22,545 nucleotides of DNA from Bacillota bacterium. Its GTDB lineage: Bacteria; Bacillota; Clostridia; Lachnospirales; Lachnospiraceae. Both the position numbers and the translations under genes were made by a program. Below are positions 15,803 to 22,545 of the stretch, piece after piece; the first letter of the stretch is position 1, and each line of letters begins with the position of its first letter. The DNA lies in contig JAEYPA010000075.1 of assembly GCA_023411225.1 (NCBI GenBank), forward strand, positions 1-22,545, written 5' to 3'. The notes under the pieces are model-generated. The model was not told where the DNA came from and did not search any database. It was given only the letters and a program-made list of their open reading frames with translations.

Positions 15803-15860
15803 AAGGGCCAGAAGTGACATGACTAAATAATAGTCGTGTTGTATCTGGCCCTTTCACTTA
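15803..15860 (+). terminator. Rho-independent terminator after trhP
   Basis: AAGGGCCAGA (15803-15812) pairs with TCTGGCCCTT (15844-15853), with an inner stem ACATGACT/AGTCGTGT containing one G-T. The T-run is interrupted (CCCTTTCACTTACTTTTTA). It closes the trmR-trhP unit. Confidence 0.75.
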
Positions 15861-15897
15861 CTTTTTATTTGGGAAACACTATTTCTCGTTCCTTACA

Positions 15898-15903
15898 TAT
15901 AAT
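15898..15903 (+). promoter_or_regulatory. Possible -10 box before asnB
   Basis: A perfect TATAAT lies 33 bases before the asnB start codon and after the trhP terminator. No credible -35 box or extended -10 is seen, so this rests on position and one hexamer. Confidence 0.35.
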
Positions 15904-15935
15904 GATTAGAAATTATGATTTGAGGTGATCCTTTT

Positions 15936-17789
15936 TTGTGTGGAATCGCTGGATTTTGTGATTTTACCAGAAGATTCGATAAAGATCCTGATAGGTATGG
16001 AAACATAGTGGAAGCCATGGGAGAAACATTAAAGCGAAGAGGGCCGGATGATAGTGGAATCTATGTAGACAGGCATGTTGCATTTGCTCACAGGCGTCTG
16101 GCAGTGGTAGACCTCCTTGGTGGAATTCAGCCTATGATAAAGTTGGATGGAGGAAATGAATTTGCCATTATCTACAACGGTGAGATATATAACACAGAGG
16201 AGGTACGAAACCTTCTGAAGGAGCGAGGGAGAGAGTTCACCACTACCTCGGATACTGAGGTAGTGTTAACAGCCTATATGGAATTTGGAATTCAGTGCGT
16301 AGATTACCTCAATGGTATCTTTGCATTTGCTGTATGGGATTCCTATATGCAGCAAGTATTTTTGTGTAGAGATCGATTTGGAGTTAAGCCATTATTCTAT
16401 ACAATCCAAGGGGAGACTATAGTATTTGGCTCTGAGATAAAGAGCTTATTTGCCTATCCTGGGATAGAGCCTGTAACAGATAGCTATGGGATATGTGAAT
16501 TATTTGGCTTAGGTCCTGCCAGAAGTCCAGGGTGTGGCGTTTATCGGGGAATCCACGAGCTTCCACCCGCCCACGTAATGCTAATTGATCGTAATGGACA
16601 GAGAAGGTACTGTTACTGGAAATTAGAGGCTAAGGAGCATACTGCTTCCTATGAAACTACGGTAGATGAAGTGCGAGAAATATTATTTGATGCGATTAAA
16701 CGTCAGCTGGTGTCAGATGTACCAATCTGTACCCTGCTTTCCGGAGGCCTTGATTCCAGTGTAGTGTCTGCTATTGCAGCAGGAAAGATGAAGGACGAGG
16801 GTAGAGAGCTTCATACTTATTCCTTTGATTATGAGGATAACAGCAGGCATTTTACAGCCTCTTCTTTTCAGCCAAGTGAGGACCGACCTTATGTAGAAAA
16901 GATGGTAGCACACATAGGGTCTAAACACCATTTCTTACAGTGTAGTCAGGAGAATCTGGCAGATTGCCTCTACGATGCTGTATTAGCAAAGGATCTGCCT
17001 GGTATGGCAGATGTAGACTCATCTTTATTATATTTTGCCAGGGAAATAAAAAAACAACACACGGTATCTCTTTCAGGAGAATGTGCGGATGAGATCTTTG
17101 GTGGATATCCATGGTTTAGGGATCAGGAGGTACTGGAGAAGTCTATATTTCCATGGTCAAAAAATCTGGATTATAGAAAGGGTATCTTAAAAGGAGAACT
17201 GTTAGAAAGTCTTGATCTGGAACGTTATGTAGGGTTGGAATATGAAAAAACCATGAGAAGGACTCCAAAGCTTTCCGGAGAAAGTAAGGAACAGGCCAGA
17301 TACCGGGAAATCAGCTATCTCAATACCTCCTGGTTTATGACTACCTTACTAGATAGAAAGGATCGAATGACCATGTTTGCAGGGCTTGAGGTCAGAGTAC
17401 CATTTGCAGACCACAGGCTGATTCAGTATCTGTATAATGTGCCATGGGAATACAAGTATCATTACAATGAGGTGAAGGCTTTACTTAAAGATGCAGCTAA
17501 GGAATTATTGCCAAAGGAAGTGTTATATCGGCCTAAATGCCCATACCCAAAGACTTACCATCCGGCTTATGAGGCTATTCTAAAAGCTCGTTTACAAGAT
17601 ATTATTAGTAATGATGAAGCTCCTTTAAACCGATTTATTAATAAAGAGGTAATACGCACCTATCTGGACTCTAAAACAGAATACCGGATTCCATGGTTCG
17701 GTCAGCTAATGGCAACTCCTCAGCTCTATGCCTATTTGATAGAAATGAACTATTGGCTGGAGACTTATAAGGTACGCATTGCCTTGTAA
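15936..17789 (+). CDS. asnB: Asparagine synthetase (glutamine-hydrolysing)
   Basis: A 617-residue AsnB that makes asparagine from aspartate, ATP and glutamine. The N-terminal class II glutaminase domain begins MCGIAGF, with Cys2 as the nucleophile after removal of the first Met, and contains RRGPDD, FAHRRLAVVD and IYNGEIYN. The synthetase domain has the PP-loop SGGLDSS (269-275), and SGECADEIFGGYPWF and LEVRVPF further on. The start is a TTG: it is the only codon that places Cys directly after Met, and GAGGTG (15922-15927) sits eight bases before it. The gene is monocistronic, between the trhP terminator and a strong promoter for the next gene. Confidence 0.95.
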   Translation: MCGIAGFCDFTRRFDKDPDRYGNIVEAMGETLKRRGPDDSGIYVDRHVAFAHRRLAVVDLLGGIQPMIKLDGGNEFAIIYNGEIYNTEEVRNLLKERGREFTTTSDTEVVLTAYMEFGIQCVDYLNGIFAFAVWDSYMQQVFLCRDRFGVKPLFYTIQGETIVFGSEIKSLFAYPGIEPVTDSYGICELFGLGPARSPGCGVYRGIHELPPAHVMLIDRNGQRRYCYWKLEAKEHTASYETTVDEVREILFDAIKRQLVSDVPICTLLSGGLDSSVVSAIAAGKMKDEGRELHTYSFDYEDNSRHFTASSFQPSEDRPYVEKMVAHIGSKHHFLQCSQENLADCLYDAVLAKDLPGMADVDSSLLYFAREIKKQHTVSLSGECADEIFGGYPWFRDQEVLEKSIFPWSKNLDYRKGILKGELLESLDLERYVGLEYEKTMRRTPKLSGESKEQARYREISYLNTSWFMTTLLDRKDRMTMFAGLEVRVPFADHRLIQYLYNVPWEYKYHYNEVKALLKDAAKELLPKEVLYRPKCPYPKTYHPAYEAILKARLQDIISNDEAPLNRFINKEVIRTYLDSKTEYRIPWFGQLMATPQLYAYLIEMNYWLETYKVRIAL

Positions 17790-17807
17790 TTAGCCAACTC
17801 ATCTGGC

Positions 17808-17836
17808 TTGACAAGGAGAGAATAGTTACCTATAAT
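17808..17836 (+). promoter_or_regulatory. Consensus sigma-A promoter
   Basis: TTGACA (17808-17813), exactly 17 bases, TATAAT (17831-17836): a perfect match to the housekeeping promoter in both boxes and in spacing. It stands 19 bases after the asnB stop and 32 before the hydrolase start. Confidence 0.85.
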
Positions 17837-17868
17837 TGGCTCAATAGACAAATGGAGGGAGGTACAGA

Positions 17869-18393
17869 ATGGAGTTACTAGTTGTAGTAGACATGCAAAA
17901 GGACTTTATAGATGGAGCCTTGGGAACGAAGGAAGCCAAAGCCATCGTAAAAGAGGTTATTAAGGAAATAAAAGGTTTTTCAGGAAAGATTGTATATACC
18001 ATGGATACTCATGGCGAACACTATCTGGATACCCAGGAAGGGCGTAACCTACCAGTGATTCACTGTGTCAAAGATAGTGACGGCTGGCAGTTAGAGAAGG
18101 AGATACAGGCTATAGCTAAGGAGAATAAAGCCTTGATTTTTGAAAAACCAACCTTTGGTTCCATGGAACTTGCCCAATATGTGAAGCAATTATCTGATGA
18201 GGAGAATCTTACGAAGGTAATGCTTATTGGACTTTGTACAGATATCTGTGTTATTAGTAATGCTATGTTAATGAAAGCAGCTGTACCAGAACTTAAGATA
18301 GAAGTAAAGGAAAGCTGTTGTGCCGGAGTTACTAAAGAGAGCCATAATAATGCGCTTAACGCTATGAAGATGTGCCAAATTAAAGTAATATAG
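17869..18393 (+). CDS. Isochorismatase-fold cysteine hydrolase, nicotinamidase-like
   Basis: A 174-residue cysteine hydrolase. The catalytic triad of the family is visible: D8 (VVDMQKDF), K93 (FEKPTFGS) and C123 (GLCTDICVISNAM). The stretch D46-T-H48-GE-H51 and H65 matches the metal-binding residues of nicotinamidase (PncA), which converts nicotinamide to nicotinate for NAD salvage. It is somewhat shorter than typical PncA but has the nicotinamidase-type metal ligands, so that activity is likely though not certain; other amidases share the fold. GGAGGGAGG precedes ATG 17869. It has a consensus promoter, predicting high constitutive expression, and a terminator-like hairpin after its stop, so it is probably a single-gene unit. 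Confidence 0.85.
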   Translation: MELLVVVDMQKDFIDGALGTKEAKAIVKEVIKEIKGFSGKIVYTMDTHGEHYLDTQEGRNLPVIHCVKDSDGWQLEKEIQAIAKENKALIFEKPTFGSMELAQYVKQLSDEENLTKVMLIGLCTDICVISNAMLMKAAVPELKIEVKESCCAGVTKESHNNALNAMKMCQIKVI

Positions 18394-18415
18394 AGAGTAT
18401 AGGCACCTCAAATAG

Positions 18416-18466
18416 AACCGATCTCCTAAGCATTAGATTTTTGGTCTATCTTACGGGGATCGGTTT
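18416..18466 (+). terminator. Terminator-like hairpin after the hydrolase gene
   Basis: AACCGATCTCC (18416-18426) pairs with GGGGATCGGTT (18455-18465), eleven pairs with one T-G. TAAG/CTTA and TAGAT/GTCTA extend it inwards. Only three T end the stem, so termination efficiency is uncertain. Confidence 0.55.
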
Positions 18467-18597
18467 ACAATGTCCACCTTCTGTTGACAATTGATTCATG
18501 ACTACAGTATCTACTTAGCCAGTTTCTTTAGCAGTTACGCCGACAATATCAAGAGTATCCTAGAAGGTTACAATGGTAAATAATAATTTTGAAACAA

Positions 18598-18614
18598 ATG
18601 ATAATTCTTATCAT
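18598..18614. promoter_or_regulatory. Fur-box-like palindrome
   Basis: ATGATAA-TTC-TTATCAT is a perfect inverted repeat. Its core TGATAATTCTTATCA (18599-18613) differs by one base from the 7-1-7 Fur box TGATAATnATTATCA known from B. subtilis. More GATAAT copies follow at 18621 and 18636, and GATAAG at 18650. A Fur-family gene is present at 8672 in the window. No iron gene is adjacent, so function is uncertain, and AT-rich chance is possible. Confidence 0.4.
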
Positions 18615-18696
18615 AATATGGATAATATTACATATGATAATTATGCAGTGATAAGATATAATGTTTAGAACATGTTTAAATGGAATGAAGATTAGA

Positions 18697-18753
18697 TTCC
18701 TACCGATGCAGGTGGGGAGTAAGTACGCTAAGGCGTTCTTGAATTAGCCTAAG
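18697..18753 (+). other. Two possible hairpins in the udk leader
   Basis: TTCCTACC (18697-18704) can pair with GGTGGGGA (18711-18718) over a six-base loop, with two T-G pairs. CTAAGGC (18728-18734) can pair with GCCTAAG (18747-18753) with one mismatch. They are G/C-richer than their surroundings and 40 bases before the udk start. I do not recognise a known riboswitch or T-box pattern. Confidence 0.35.
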
Positions 18754-18793
18754 ATGATTACACAGGTAATATAAAAGTTTTGGAGGATAACCG

Positions 18794-19417
18794 ATGAGTA
18801 ATGTCAGTATTGTAGGAATTGCAGGAGGTTCAGCTTCAGGGAAGACTACAATTGTAAATATGATAAAAGAGTACTTTAAAAATGATATTGAGTTAATCAG
18901 TCATGATAGCTACTACTGGAGCCATGATGATATGCCATTTGAGGAACGTAAAAATCTAAATTATGATCATCCATCTTCCTTTGAGACGGACAAACTGATT
19001 GAGGATATAAAGTGTCTAAAGGAAGGGAAAGCGGTATATCGTCCGATATATGATTATTCTCTGCATACCAGATCCCAAAAAACCGTATTGGTACAGCCTA
19101 AGAGAGTTGTTATAGTGGAGGGTATCCTGATTCTGGAGGATTCTCGTTTGAGAGATTTAATGGATATTAAGGTATTTGTGGATACAGATGCAGATGAACG
19201 TCTTATGAGACGAATCTCAAGGGATATTCATGAGCGTGGAAGAGATATTGAGTCTGTCTTGAAGCAGTATGGGGACACAGTAAAACCAATGCATGAACAA
19301 TTTGTGGAACCATCTAAGAAGTATGCTGACCTTATTATTCCTAGAGGTGGAGAAAATACCACGGGGATCCATATACTGCAGGAGCATTTAAGTCTGCTGA
19401 TTAATAAAGAAAGGTAA
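18794..19417 (+). CDS. udk: Uridine kinase
   Basis: A 207-residue uridine/cytidine kinase of the normal length, phosphorylating uridine and cytidine to their monophosphates in pyrimidine salvage. The P-loop GGSASGKTT lies at 11-19; ISHDSYYW, NYDHPSSFETD, RPIYDYSLHTR, VEGILIL and the DTDADERLMRRISRDIHERGR lid region follow in the order expected for Udk. TTGGAGG precedes ATG 18794. In B. subtilis udk closes the yrr cluster after yrrO, so its position here downstream of trhP keeps that order despite the inserted asnB and hydrolase genes. A greA gene, which often follows, is not present. Confidence 0.95.
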   Translation: MSNVSIVGIAGGSASGKTTIVNMIKEYFKNDIELISHDSYYWSHDDMPFEERKNLNYDHPSSFETDKLIEDIKCLKEGKAVYRPIYDYSLHTRSQKTVLVQPKRVVIVEGILILEDSRLRDLMDIKVFVDTDADERLMRRISRDIHERGRDIESVLKQYGDTVKPMHEQFVEPSKKYADLIIPRGGENTTGIHILQEHLSLLINKER

Positions 19418-19433
19418 GCCATGTGTCTCGCCA

Positions 19434-19469
19434 TGTACTTATTATGGCAATAAGGCCAAAATAAGTACA
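19434..19469. other. Hairpin after udk, no T-run
   Basis: TGTACTTATT (19434-19443) pairs perfectly with AATAAGTACA (19460-19469). An inner TGGC/GCCA stem (19445-19448, 19455-19458) sits across one A-A mismatch. GTAGGAG follows, so no U-tract. It lies 16 bases after the udk stop and probably marks the transcript 3' end. Confidence 0.6.
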
Positions 19470-19544
19470 GTAGGAGTATTTACGCATTCGAGCTATAATG
19501 GAATTAATATAATTTTATAACATACTTTTGCTTTATTTGCTGTG

Positions 19545-19550
19545 TATAAT
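19545..19550 (+). promoter_or_regulatory. Possible -10 box before the transglutaminase-like gene
   Basis: A perfect TATAAT, 31 bases before the start codon and after the udk hairpin. No good -35 box is visible at the right distance. Confidence 0.4.
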
Positions 19551-19581
19551 AGCAGCATAAAGTATTATAGGAGGAGACTGA

Positions 19582-22113
19582 ATGAATATTAAAAAAATAA
19601 GAGTGTTGGCAAGTATAATGTTTGTGCTGACGTTTCTTTTGGGTTTTCATTCTGTTCGGACAGTTTCGGCAGAAGTAAAGCAGGAAAGTCAATTAACCTA
19701 TATCTCCACTGATCAAGTAAGTACTGGAGGAATAATCAGTAAACCTATTAGGGGGATTCAAATTGATGAGGTAGAAGAAGAAAGTGACTATAATAGTATT
19801 TCTTCTACTAGGGTAAACAGCTCCAGTATTGCTAAGTATAGTGATAATTATGGATACAGTACCTTATCGGATAATGGGAAAAGGGTTTATAAGTCATTAG
19901 AAAAGATTGGCTTAAGCTTTCATAATGGTGGGAAAAATGCAAAAAAGATGAGTTATCATGACAACAAAGGAGTTCTACATAGTGTGTATGTGACAAAAGT
20001 AGCAGATGTCTCAACTTATAATGTCTACGCACGTGAATTGAACAAGATTTTTTTTGCCTTTGAAGCTGACCACCCTATGCTTTACTGGGCATCTGGAGTT
20101 GTTTTTGCATCCACAGGGTCTGTGAATAATCCTAAAGTAACATCCATTTACCTTACCGTTGACCAATCTTATTATTCTGCATCTAAAAGGGCAAAGATTC
20201 AAAGAGCAATTAATAGTGGGATGAATAGCTACTGTAAGAAAATCGATGCTATGAAGACCAAGGGTGCCAGTGACATGAGTATAGAGCTGATGGTCCATGA
20301 TATGTTAATAAATAAATGCTCCTACGCATTTGATTCTTATGGAGAACCTGAAGATGCAACATGGGCCCATAACATATATGGTATATTTGGTAAGAATACT
20401 GCAGTGTGTCAAGGCTATGCCAAGGCTTTTCAGTTACTCATGAATTATGCGGGGATTGATTGTATCTATGCCATAGGTTGGGGCTTAGGCGAGGGACATG
20501 CTTGGAATCTGGTGAAATTAGATGGAACCTGGTATGGGGTTGATACAACCTGGAATGATACTGGAGATGGAATTGCATATTATTTCTTTAATACAAGTAC
20601 CAAGTTATTTAGTAACACCCATAAGTATGATTATTATGACCCTAGTTTAAGTGCCATGTATAAAGTGCCAGCAGTAAGTTCTACAGATACATATTGGTAT
20701 TATACCTACTACAAATTAAAACACACGACTGCTCCTAACTTGACTAATGTGACAGCAACCTTTAAAGCTGCGCTTAGTAAGGTGGAGAGAAACAGCCAGT
20801 ATAAGCTTCATTTTGCTATGAATGAGAATTATGCAAAGAGTTTTGCTAATATATGTATTAATTACAAACAGGCGATAGGAAAGTCTTTAAGCTCCAATGG
20901 AAAACTTTATCAAATAGGATCATATACACCTACATTAATAAAAAATAATCCCGTTCGTCCATGGAATTTTGCACATGTTAATGTAAGTTTAAAGACAATA
21001 AGCAATATTAAGGACAATGTGACCTATTTTGATCGGTATCAATTTCAAGTTAATAATACTGACAGCACAGGAAGATCCGATATCACAAGTCAAGTAACAA
21101 CTGCAACTCAAGGAGGTAAGCTGGTAATATCCTATAAGGGAGCTGTGATAGGAAGCTATATTGCAAATGTTAAGACTGTACAGGTAAGTCCGATTGCTGA
21201 TGGTATTTATAATGGAAAAGTACATACACCAAAGCCTGTTATTAAAATAGACGGTGTCGCTCTGATAGAAGGAACCGATTATACCTTATCTTATGCTAAT
21301 AATGTCAATGCCGGTACAGGTTCTGTTATCATTAGTGGAAAAGGAAAGTATCTGGGAAAAAAGATAGTCAAATTTAATATTAAGCCTCTTAGCCTTGTAG
21401 GTGGAAAGATTGTTGCTGTTGCAGCAAGGTCTTACACAGGAAGTAGAATTGTTCCGACCCTTATTGTTACAAGTGCCAGCGGTGTAAAGATTCATGTAGG
21501 TGATTACACCATAACCGGTAAAGATAATGTCAACGTAGGTACGGCAACAGTAATGGTAACCGGAAAGCGTAATACCTTCGGAACGCTTACTACCAGATTT
21601 CAGATCATAAAACGTAATATTAGTACCTGTACAGTGGCAAAGATTAGTAACCAAAGCTATTCAGGAAAGACAAAAAAACCTTCTTTAACAATAAAAAGTG
21701 GTACCAAGACCTTGGTAAACAATGTTGATTATAAGGTGAAATATACAAGCAATATAAAACCTGGACAGGCTAAGATAGTCATTACAGGAATTGGAGCAAA
21801 CCTGACTGGAACCAAAACAGTATATTTTAACATTGTTCCAAAGAAAGTAAGTGGATTCAAGGCCTCCTCTTATAGTAGAAAGATTGTTGTCCGGTGGAGT
21901 AAATCCTCCTATGCTTCTGGATATAATGTTTATTATTCCACTTCAAAAAGTGGAACCTATAAATCATGGGGAAGAACAACGGCGAAGTCATTCACAAAAA
22001 CCGGACTGAAAAGAGGGAAGGTGTATTATTTAAAAGTGAGACCATATAAAACTATTAAGGGAAAAAGACAGTATGGTACGGAAAGCAAAATTATCAGAAT
22101 TGTTGTAAAATAA
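19582..22113 (+). CDS. Secreted transglutaminase-like protein with Ig-like repeats and a fibronectin type III domain
   Basis: An 843-residue exported protein. A signal peptide (about 1-30: KKIR, then a hydrophobic stretch ending VSA) is followed by a Ser-rich stretch. The transglutaminase-like/cysteine protease domain occupies about 190-345, with a full triad Cys276 (VCQGYAKAF), His306 (GHAWN) and Asp321 (VDTTWND). A less conserved region follows to about 530. Then come three related repeats of about 75 residues (533-606, 606-681, 681-755), each with a YxG..x.P opening, a DY.(V/L/I) centre and a closing (F)NI or F.I strand. A fibronectin type III domain (756-843) ends the protein. There is no LPXTG anchor, so it may be secreted or held by the repeats. 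A role on the cell wall or on external protein is inferred. TAGGAGGAG precedes ATG 19582. Confidence 0.88.
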   Translation: MNIKKIRVLASIMFVLTFLLGFHSVRTVSAEVKQESQLTYISTDQVSTGGIISKPIRGIQIDEVEEESDYNSISSTRVNSSSIAKYSDNYGYSTLSDNGKRVYKSLEKIGLSFHNGGKNAKKMSYHDNKGVLHSVYVTKVADVSTYNVYARELNKIFFAFEADHPMLYWASGVVFASTGSVNNPKVTSIYLTVDQSYYSASKRAKIQRAINSGMNSYCKKIDAMKTKGASDMSIELMVHDMLINKCSYAFDSYGEPEDATWAHNIYGIFGKNTAVCQGYAKAFQLLMNYAGIDCIYAIGWGLGEGHAWNLVKLDGTWYGVDTTWNDTGDGIAYYFFNTSTKLFSNTHKYDYYDPSLSAMYKVPAVSSTDTYWYYTYYKLKHTTAPNLTNVTATFKAALSKVERNSQYKLHFAMNENYAKSFANICINYKQAIGKSLSSNGKLYQIGSYTPTLIKNNPVRPWNFAHVNVSLKTISNIKDNVTYFDRYQFQVNNTDSTGRSDITSQVTTATQGGKLVISYKGAVIGSYIANVKTVQVSPIADGIYNGKVHTPKPVIKIDGVALIEGTDYTLSYANNVNAGTGSVIISGKGKYLGKKIVKFNIKPLSLVGGKIVAVAARSYTGSRIVPTLIVTSASGVKIHVGDYTITGKDNVNVGTATVMVTGKRNTFGTLTTRFQIIKRNISTCTVAKISNQSYSGKTKKPSLTIKSGTKTLVNNVDYKVKYTSNIKPGQAKIVITGIGANLTGTKTVYFNIVPKKVSGFKASSYSRKIVVRWSKSSYASGYNVYYSTSKSGTYKSWGRTTAKSFTKTGLKRGKVYYLKVRPYKTIKGKRQYGTESKIIRIVVK

Positions 22114-22148
22114 ACGGAATTAAATAACGGTAAATAATGTAATATCTG

Positions 22149-22176
22149 AAAACGGGGTTGAATGCCCCGTTTTTTT
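22149..22176 (+). terminator. Rho-independent terminator after the transglutaminase-like gene
   Basis: AAAACGGGG (22149-22157) pairs with CCCCGTTTT (22165-22173) over a seven-base loop, and seven T run from 22170 to 22176. Textbook intrinsic terminator. Confidence 0.92.
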
Positions 22177-22206
22177 ATGATATTATCCTAATTGCACAAA
22201 AAATAC

Positions 22207-22215
22207 TGATAAAAT
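22207..22215 (+). promoter_or_regulatory. Candidate extended -10 promoter of the BMP lipoprotein gene
   Basis: TGATAAAAT at 22207-22215 fits the TGn-TATAAT extended -10 with one difference. It lies 17 bases before the start codon, which is close, so a slightly upstream promoter is possible. Confidence 0.35.
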
Positions 22216-22231
22216 AATAGGGAGATATTTC

Positions 22232-22545
22232 ATGAAACGGGTAATGGCTGTACTTAGTATATTAGTTGCAATGTTTGTACTGACAGCATGTGGTGCAAGC
22301 GGATCAAAATCTTACGAATTGGCTTTGATTACTGATGTAGGTACTATTGATGATAAATCATTTAATCAAAGTGCATGGGAGGGTATGAAAGCTTATGCAG
22401 AGGAACATGATATTACTTATAAGTATTATCAGCCTACTGAAAAAGCTACAGCTGCCTTTGAAACGACATTTGATTTAGCAGTAGAAGGTGGGGCAAAAGT
22501 TATTGTATGCTCTGGATATTTATTTGAAGTCGCAGTGTATAATGC
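22232..22545 (+). CDS. BMP-family ABC transporter substrate-binding lipoprotein (3' end outside window)
   Basis: The first 104 codons of a gene running off the window. A signal peptide ends in the lipobox LTAC with Cys20. The mature start SKSYELALITDVGTIDDKSF, then NQSAWEGMKAYAEEHDI, matches the basic membrane protein (Bmp/PnrA/Med) family: the DVGTIDDKSFNQ segment is the family hallmark. Further on, FDLAVEGGAKVIVCSGYLFE fits the ligand-binding domain. Relatives bind purine nucleosides and feed an ABC importer whose ATPase and permease genes usually follow. GGGAGA precedes ATG 22232 and a terminator separates it from the previous gene. A nucleoside ligand is inferred from the family. The udk upstream is consistent with nucleoside salvage, but the genes are not in one operon. 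Confidence 0.9.
   Translation, partial: MKRVMAVLSILVAMFVLTACGASGSKSYELALITDVGTIDDKSFNQSAWEGMKAYAEEHDITYKYYQPTEKATAAFETTFDLAVEGGAKVIVCSGYLFEVAVYN

Larger units (their letters stand above)
18467..18793. other. Gap before udk: no recognised gene
   Basis: I recognise no established gene in these 327 bases. A TTGACA at 18484-18489 has only a weak partner -10. An open frame of 31 codons (18573-18668, ATG behind a weak AAGG) would encode a peptide with about one third Asn, but lacks other support. The stretch 18598-18660 is extremely AT-rich and holds a palindrome plus repeated GATAAT. The last 100 bases contain two possible hairpins. It could be a long udk leader, a decayed gene, or both. Confidence 0.5.

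Noticed and set aside
18481..18575. Possible remnant of a transposase or other gene, on either strand, before the Asn-rich frame
   Set aside because: Short stretches read like coding sequence but are broken by stops in all frames, and I recognise no family, inverted terminal repeats or target duplication.
21286..21654. 122-codon minus-strand frame
   Set aside because: Antisense to the repeat region of the transglutaminase-like gene. The predicted peptide has no recognisable domain or start signal.
1..22545. CRISPR arrays, tRNA or rRNA genes, insertion sequences, phage genes
   Set aside because: No regularly spaced direct repeats, no cloverleaf or rRNA-like stretch and no transposase or integrase was recognised on reading.

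Overview
The window looks like a chromosomal housekeeping region from a low-GC Gram-positive anaerobe. Clostridia, and most likely Lachnospiraceae (close to the Clostridium phytofermentans type), are the best fit. The clues are AT-rich intergenic DNA, strong AGGAGG-type ribosome binding sites, an IreB/RuvX/DUF1292 cluster, RNase J, a ferredoxin of the type that follows flavodoxin domains, and several lipoproteins with Gram-positive lipoboxes. The family is inferred from protein similarity recalled from memory; no search was run.

Layout. Positions 1-344 hold the 3' end of a ferredoxin-domain gene, followed by a terminator and tam (478-1248). A tight four-gene run follows: prmA, rsmE, a cysteine desulfurase and thiI (1380-5472). 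A small HPr-like gene points the opposite way (5550-5777, minus strand) and is separated from thiI by two back-to-back hairpins. Then come mtaB (6017-7360), ireB-ruvX-DUF1292 (7448-8472), a Fur-family regulator (8672-9133), RNase J (9193-10863) and a short MltG-like membrane protein (10955-11434). A predicted flavinylated FMN/FAD reductase lipoprotein (11660-13636) precedes trmR and the U32 peptidase-like trhP (13873-15796). The rest is asnB (15936-17789), an isochorismatase-fold hydrolase (17869-18393), a 400-base gap, udk (18794-19417), a large secreted transglutaminase-like protein (19582-22113) and the start of a BMP-family substrate-binding lipoprotein (22232 to the end).

How the genes fit together. 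The ireB-ruvX-DUF1292-mltG-trmR-trhP-udk order matches the yrzL-yrrK-yrzB-yrrL-yrrM-yrrN/O-udk cluster of Bacillus subtilis, here interrupted by fur, RNase J, the flavoprotein, asnB and the hydrolase. Translation and RNA modification is the main theme: ribosomal protein methylation (PrmA), 16S rRNA methylation (RsmE), tRNA thiolation with its sulfur donor (desulfurase and ThiI), tRNA methylthiolation (MtaB), wobble uridine hydroxylation and methylation (TrhP, TrmR) and RNA turnover (RNase J).

Most of the window is ordinary. The parts most worth a second look are the HPr-like protein that lacks the phosphorylatable histidine but keeps the regulatory-serine motif, the palindrome and GATAAT cluster in the gap before udk, the inverted repeat over the trmR promoter, the flavinylated lipoprotein reductase, and a set of strong intergenic hairpins without U-tracts. 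I found no clear sign of a wholly new system, CRISPR array, tRNA or insertion sequence.
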